Shown piece after piece: positions 6,971 to 9,250 of a stretch of DNA of 9,250 bases. The position numbers and the translations under genes were made by a program. Each line of letters starts with the position of its first letter. The stretch's first letter is position 1. The notes under the pieces were generated by a model. The model was not told the DNA's origin. It did no database searches and saw only the letters and a program-made list of their open reading frames with translations. Source of the DNA: Alphaproteobacteria bacterium UBA1002 (GTDB taxonomy: Bacteria > Pseudomonadota > Alphaproteobacteria > Rickettsiales > UBA998); contig DBAU01000051.1 of the NCBI GenBank assembly GCA_002291845.1, positions 1 to 9,250 of the forward strand. The letters are read 5' to 3'.

Positions 6971-7603
6971 TCAATATTTAACGGAGCAGCCATACGGTTT
7001 GGTTTGTGAAATTTCAATCTTGCCACCTTCTTTTGCCGCCTTCATAGCATGGTAAAAATAGGTTTCAGCGCGCGCCACATCCTCTTGGTCTATCGAATGA
7101 ATACTATCGATTGCACCGTTATAGAGAAGGGTGCCATCTGACCCAATAAGGAACATATGCGGGGTGGTTTTGGCTTTGTACATCCGACCAATGCTGCCGT
7201 CCTCATCACGAATAATATAGTCTGGCGATGCAGAGTTTTCCTTTGCAATGCGCAGAGCTTCACCCGGCGTTACGTGCCCTTGTTTCCCGGGAGCTGAGGA
7301 AAGTATGGTCACCCATACAAGGCCATTGCGATGCGCAAATTGCTGCAGCTTCTGCATATTACCACTTTTATAATGCTTCTGCACAAAGGGGCACAGGTGG
7401 TTGGACCACTCGAGAACTACAAGTTTTCCAGCCTGCTTTGCCAAATCAAACTGTTTTTTATTAGCTGATTCAGCAGAGAATATCGGGGCCTTCATACCGG
7501 CGCTAAGCTCTTGTGCTGCTACTGCAATGGGTGAGATGGCAAGTACCCCCCAGACAAAGAAGCATACCACATACAGGATAAAACGATGAAATCTGCTTGC
7601 CAT
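6971..7603 (-). CDS. exported thioredoxin-fold (redoxin/AhpC-TSA-like) protein
   Basis: The 210-residue protein has a signal peptide (hydrophobic 8-29, probable cleavage after VAA near residue 30), so it acts in the periplasm or is membrane-held. The thioredoxin fold shows as the strand VVLEW, then NHLCPFVQKHY with the active-site Cys71, and the cis-proline loop TTPH (146-149). There is no CxxC: Cys71 is followed by PFV. A second conserved cysteine, Cys206, lies in the C-terminal YGCSVKY. This arrangement is known from a family of redoxin-domain proteins and would suit a peroxidase or thiol reductase using Cys206 as partner; Cys14 in the signal peptide is removed. The ATG at 7603 is chosen over an in-frame GTG at 7639 because it has a strong AGAGGGGG 9 nt upstream and puts the signal peptide at the N terminus. 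It is the first gene of the operon with the DUF6356-like and flavoprotein genes. Confidence 0.87.
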   Translation of the reverse strand: MASRFHRFILYVVCFFVWGVLAISPIAVAAQELSAGMKAPIFSAESANKKQFDLAKQAGKLVVLEWSNHLCPFVQKHYKSGNMQKLQQFAHRNGLVWVTILSSAPGKQGHVTPGEALRIAKENSASPDYIIRDEDGSIGRMYKAKTTPHMFLIGSDGTLLYNGAIDSIHSIDQEDVARAETYFYHAMKAAKEGGKIEISQTKPYGCSVKY

Positions 7604-7719
7604 TAGATGAGTCCCCCTCTTGATCGACGGTGTGAACACCCCTAGCTTAAATGTGAAGGGGTTTCTTCTTCATAACACCACGGCGCCTATTTACTCAGCA
7701 AATTTTTTTCACAAAACCT
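7604..7719. promoter_or_regulatory. divergent intergenic region of redoxin operon and ABC ATPase
   Basis: Both flanking genes start outward from this 116-bp gap, so it must hold promoters for both unless one is supplied elsewhere. I see no box pair close to the sigma70 consensus on either strand. The minus-strand Shine-Dalgarno for the redoxin gene is at 7613-7620. The plus-strand ATPase start at 7720 has no recognisable Shine-Dalgarno, only an AT-rich stretch with a T run at 7703-7709. Confidence 0.5.
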
Positions 7720-8664
7720 ATGCCATCATCCTTCCCAGCCATACAGATGCGTCAGCTGGTTAAAACCTACCGCAGCCGCAAGCGCGCAGAGGAAAAAAAT
7801 GCCCTAAAGGGTATTGATCTGGATATTCCACAGGGATCTTTTTTCGCCTTGCTTGGCCCCAATGGCGCAGGAAAATCGACCATGATAAATATCATGTCAG
7901 GCTTGACGATTAAAACCTCGGGCCAGATGGTTATCTGCGGGCATGATATTGATCATGATATGCGGCGCGCACGTACCTCCATCGGCGTAGTGCCACAGGA
8001 GCTGGTCTTAGATACATTTTTTACCGTGCGCCAGGCATTGGAACTCCATGCAGGGTATTTTGGTGTACCCAAACCACGCCGCCGCACTGACGAGATTATT
8101 GATGCCATGGGCCTGACAGACAAAGCGGATGCACGTCCTCGGAGCCTTTCCGGGGGAATGCGGCGGCGTCTACTGATTGCGAAGGCTCTGGTGCATAATC
8201 CGCCGGTTCTTGTTTTAGATGAGCCCACAGCGGGTGTGGATGTCGAGCTGCGTACCCAACTATGGAACTATGTGCGCGAGCTGAACAGAGGCGGCACAAC
8301 CATTCTATTAACCACACATTATCTGGAAGAAGCCGAAGAGTTGTGTGATCGGCTGGCCATTATTAATCATGGCGAGGTGGTGGCCTGCGACGACAAACGT
8401 ACCCTTATGCGGGGCTTTGATAGCAAGCGCCTAATCGTCACTTTGCGTGAAGATATCACTAGCCTATCAAGTGCGCTGAAAGAATCGGGTTGGGAAATCA
8501 GCGAAGAACGCACCTTACGCATCAGTTATAAACCCAGCCGCACCGACATCGAGGGCCTGCTTAGCATGGTACGCGAAAGTGGTTATCATATCCACGACAT
8601 CACTACCAAGGAAACAGACCTGGAGGATGTTTTCCTCCATTTCACGCGAACTACTCAGCGCTAG
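7720..8664 (+). CDS. ABC transporter ATP-binding protein, YadG-like
   Basis: This is the ATPase subunit of an ABC-2-type exporter and acts at the inner face of the membrane. Over 314 residues it shows Walker A GPNGAGKST (46-54), the Q loop Gln93, the signature LSGGM (143-147), Walker B VLVLDEPT (163-170) with catalytic Glu168, and the switch His200 in TTHYLEE. All ATPase residues are intact. The wording around Walker A (ALLGPNGAGKST...KTSG) and after Walker B (AGVDVELR) resembles E. coli YadG, whose partner permease is YadH. The last 80 residues form the usual C-terminal regulatory extension of this group. No permease gene lies on either side: the next gene is convergent infC and the previous ones are divergent. 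The substrate is unknown. No Shine-Dalgarno is visible before the ATG at 7720; a later ATG at 7747 is possible but would start immediately at the first core strand. Confidence 0.92.
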   Translation: MPSSFPAIQMRQLVKTYRSRKRAEEKNALKGIDLDIPQGSFFALLGPNGAGKSTMINIMSGLTIKTSGQMVICGHDIDHDMRRARTSIGVVPQELVLDTFFTVRQALELHAGYFGVPKPRRRTDEIIDAMGLTDKADARPRSLSGGMRRRLLIAKALVHNPPVLVLDEPTAGVDVELRTQLWNYVRELNRGGTTILLTTHYLEEAEELCDRLAIINHGEVVACDDKRTLMRGFDSKRLIVTLREDITSLSSALKESGWEISEERTLRISYKPSRTDIEGLLSMVRESGYHIHDITTKETDLEDVFLHFTRTTQR

Positions 8665-8685
8665 ACACGCATGAAAGAAAGAAGA

Positions 8686-9213
8686 TTAACTCGCTGATTT
8701 AGCCGGAGAAACCATCATGACCATCTGGCGACCTTCCAAACGCGGCTCACTCTCGACTTTGATTTTGTCAGCAAGCACGTCCTTTACCTGATTAAGCAGG
8801 CGAATACCAAGCTCCTGGTGAGACATCTCACGGCCACGGAAGCGCAGGGTGAATTTCACCTTATCGCCTTCCTCAAGGAATTTGTGAACGGCTTTCATCT
8901 TCACCTCGAGATCATGCTTATCGATCATCGGGCGCAGCTTGATCTCCTTCACCTGGATGATCTTCTGCTTTTTGCGGGCCTCATTGGCCTTTTTCTGAAG
9001 CTGGTATTTATATTTGCCGTAATCGAGTAACTTGCAAACAGGCGGCGATGCACCGGGAGACACTTCAACAAGATCAAGCCCTGCGGCCTCGGCCATTTTC
9101 AAGCCTTCGGCGACGGAGACCACCCCTACCATGTTACCTTCACCATCAATTAAACGGATTTTATCAATACGAATCTGGTGATTGACCCGCGGTTCCTGAC
9201 CGGTGGCACTCAT
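8686..9213 (-). CDS. infC: translation initiation factor IF-3
   Basis: IF3 binds the 30S subunit, checks initiator tRNA and start codon, and prevents early 50S joining. The 175-residue protein has the usual two domains: an N domain (about 10-78, with RVNHQIR and VCKLLDYGKYKY), a basic linker (KKANEARKKQK, 74-84) and a C domain (about 85-169, with RFRGREM and ESEPRLEGRQMVMMVSP). The wording is alphaproteobacterial. The start is ATG at 9213. An in-frame TGA at 9226-9228 closes the frame upstream, so no ATT or other rare start further out is possible, and the next isoleucine codons fall inside the conserved domain. The Shine-Dalgarno is weak (GAGA, 10 nt before the ATG). The gene is followed by a convergent ABC ATPase gene, not by rpmI-rplT. 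Confidence 0.97.
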   Translation of the reverse strand: MSATGQEPRVNHQIRIDKIRLIDGEGNMVGVVSVAEGLKMAEAAGLDLVEVSPGASPPVCKLLDYGKYKYQLQKKANEARKKQKIIQVKEIKLRPMIDKHDLEVKMKAVHKFLEEGDKVKFTLRFRGREMSHQELGIRLLNQVKDVLADKIKVESEPRLEGRQMVMMVSPAKSAS

Positions 9214-9250
9214 AGGGAAATCGTCTCACGCATAGGCAGTTTGCTCCAAT

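Noticed and set aside
8655..8697. Inverted repeat TCAGCG / CGCTGA between the ABC ATPase and infC genes as a bidirectional terminator.
   Set aside because: Only 6 bp with a 31-nt loop and no T tract; too weak to call.

Overview
The window looks like chromosomal DNA of an alphaproteobacterium of moderate GC. The best evidence is the translation initiation factor IF3 at the right end, whose linker and C-domain wording (KKANEARKKQK, then VKEIKLRP) is of the alphaproteobacterial kind. A small membrane protein of apparent DUF6356 type, a family I know from alphaproteobacteria, agrees with this. I cannot name a genus.

Layout from left to right. (1) Bases 1-60 are the 3' part of a tRNA-Ser(GCU) gene with a long variable arm and an encoded CCA, followed by a probable terminator. 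(2) About 61-1560 is a clearly AT-rich block holding one unrecognised gene of about 440 codons on the minus strand, with its own good sigma70-type promoter and a palindrome just upstream of it. Its place next to a tRNA 3' end and its base composition suggest acquired DNA (island cargo or remnant), but no integrase and no second att copy lie in the window. (3) At 1685-2584 (+) is an exported alpha/beta hydrolase. It converges, with a 4-nt gap, on (4) a large membrane-bound hybrid sensor histidine kinase at 2589-5132 (-). (5) Three minus-strand genes at 5246-7603 form a probable operon: an exported thioredoxin-fold protein, a DUF6356-like membrane protein, and a COG4529/YdhS-like FAD/NAD(P)-binding protein whose TTG start overlaps the preceding stop. 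(6) Divergent from this operon is a YadG-type ABC transporter ATPase at 7720-8664 (+), with no permease gene beside it. (7) Convergent with that is infC at 8686-9213 (-), without rpmI-rplT behind it.

The likely functional units are the three-gene redox operon, a two-component sensor whose downstream phosphorelay partner is not in the window, and housekeeping infC. No CRISPR array, insertion sequence, rRNA or complete mobile element was seen. The least explained parts are the AT-rich tRNA-adjacent gene and the redoxin-DUF6356-flavoprotein operon.
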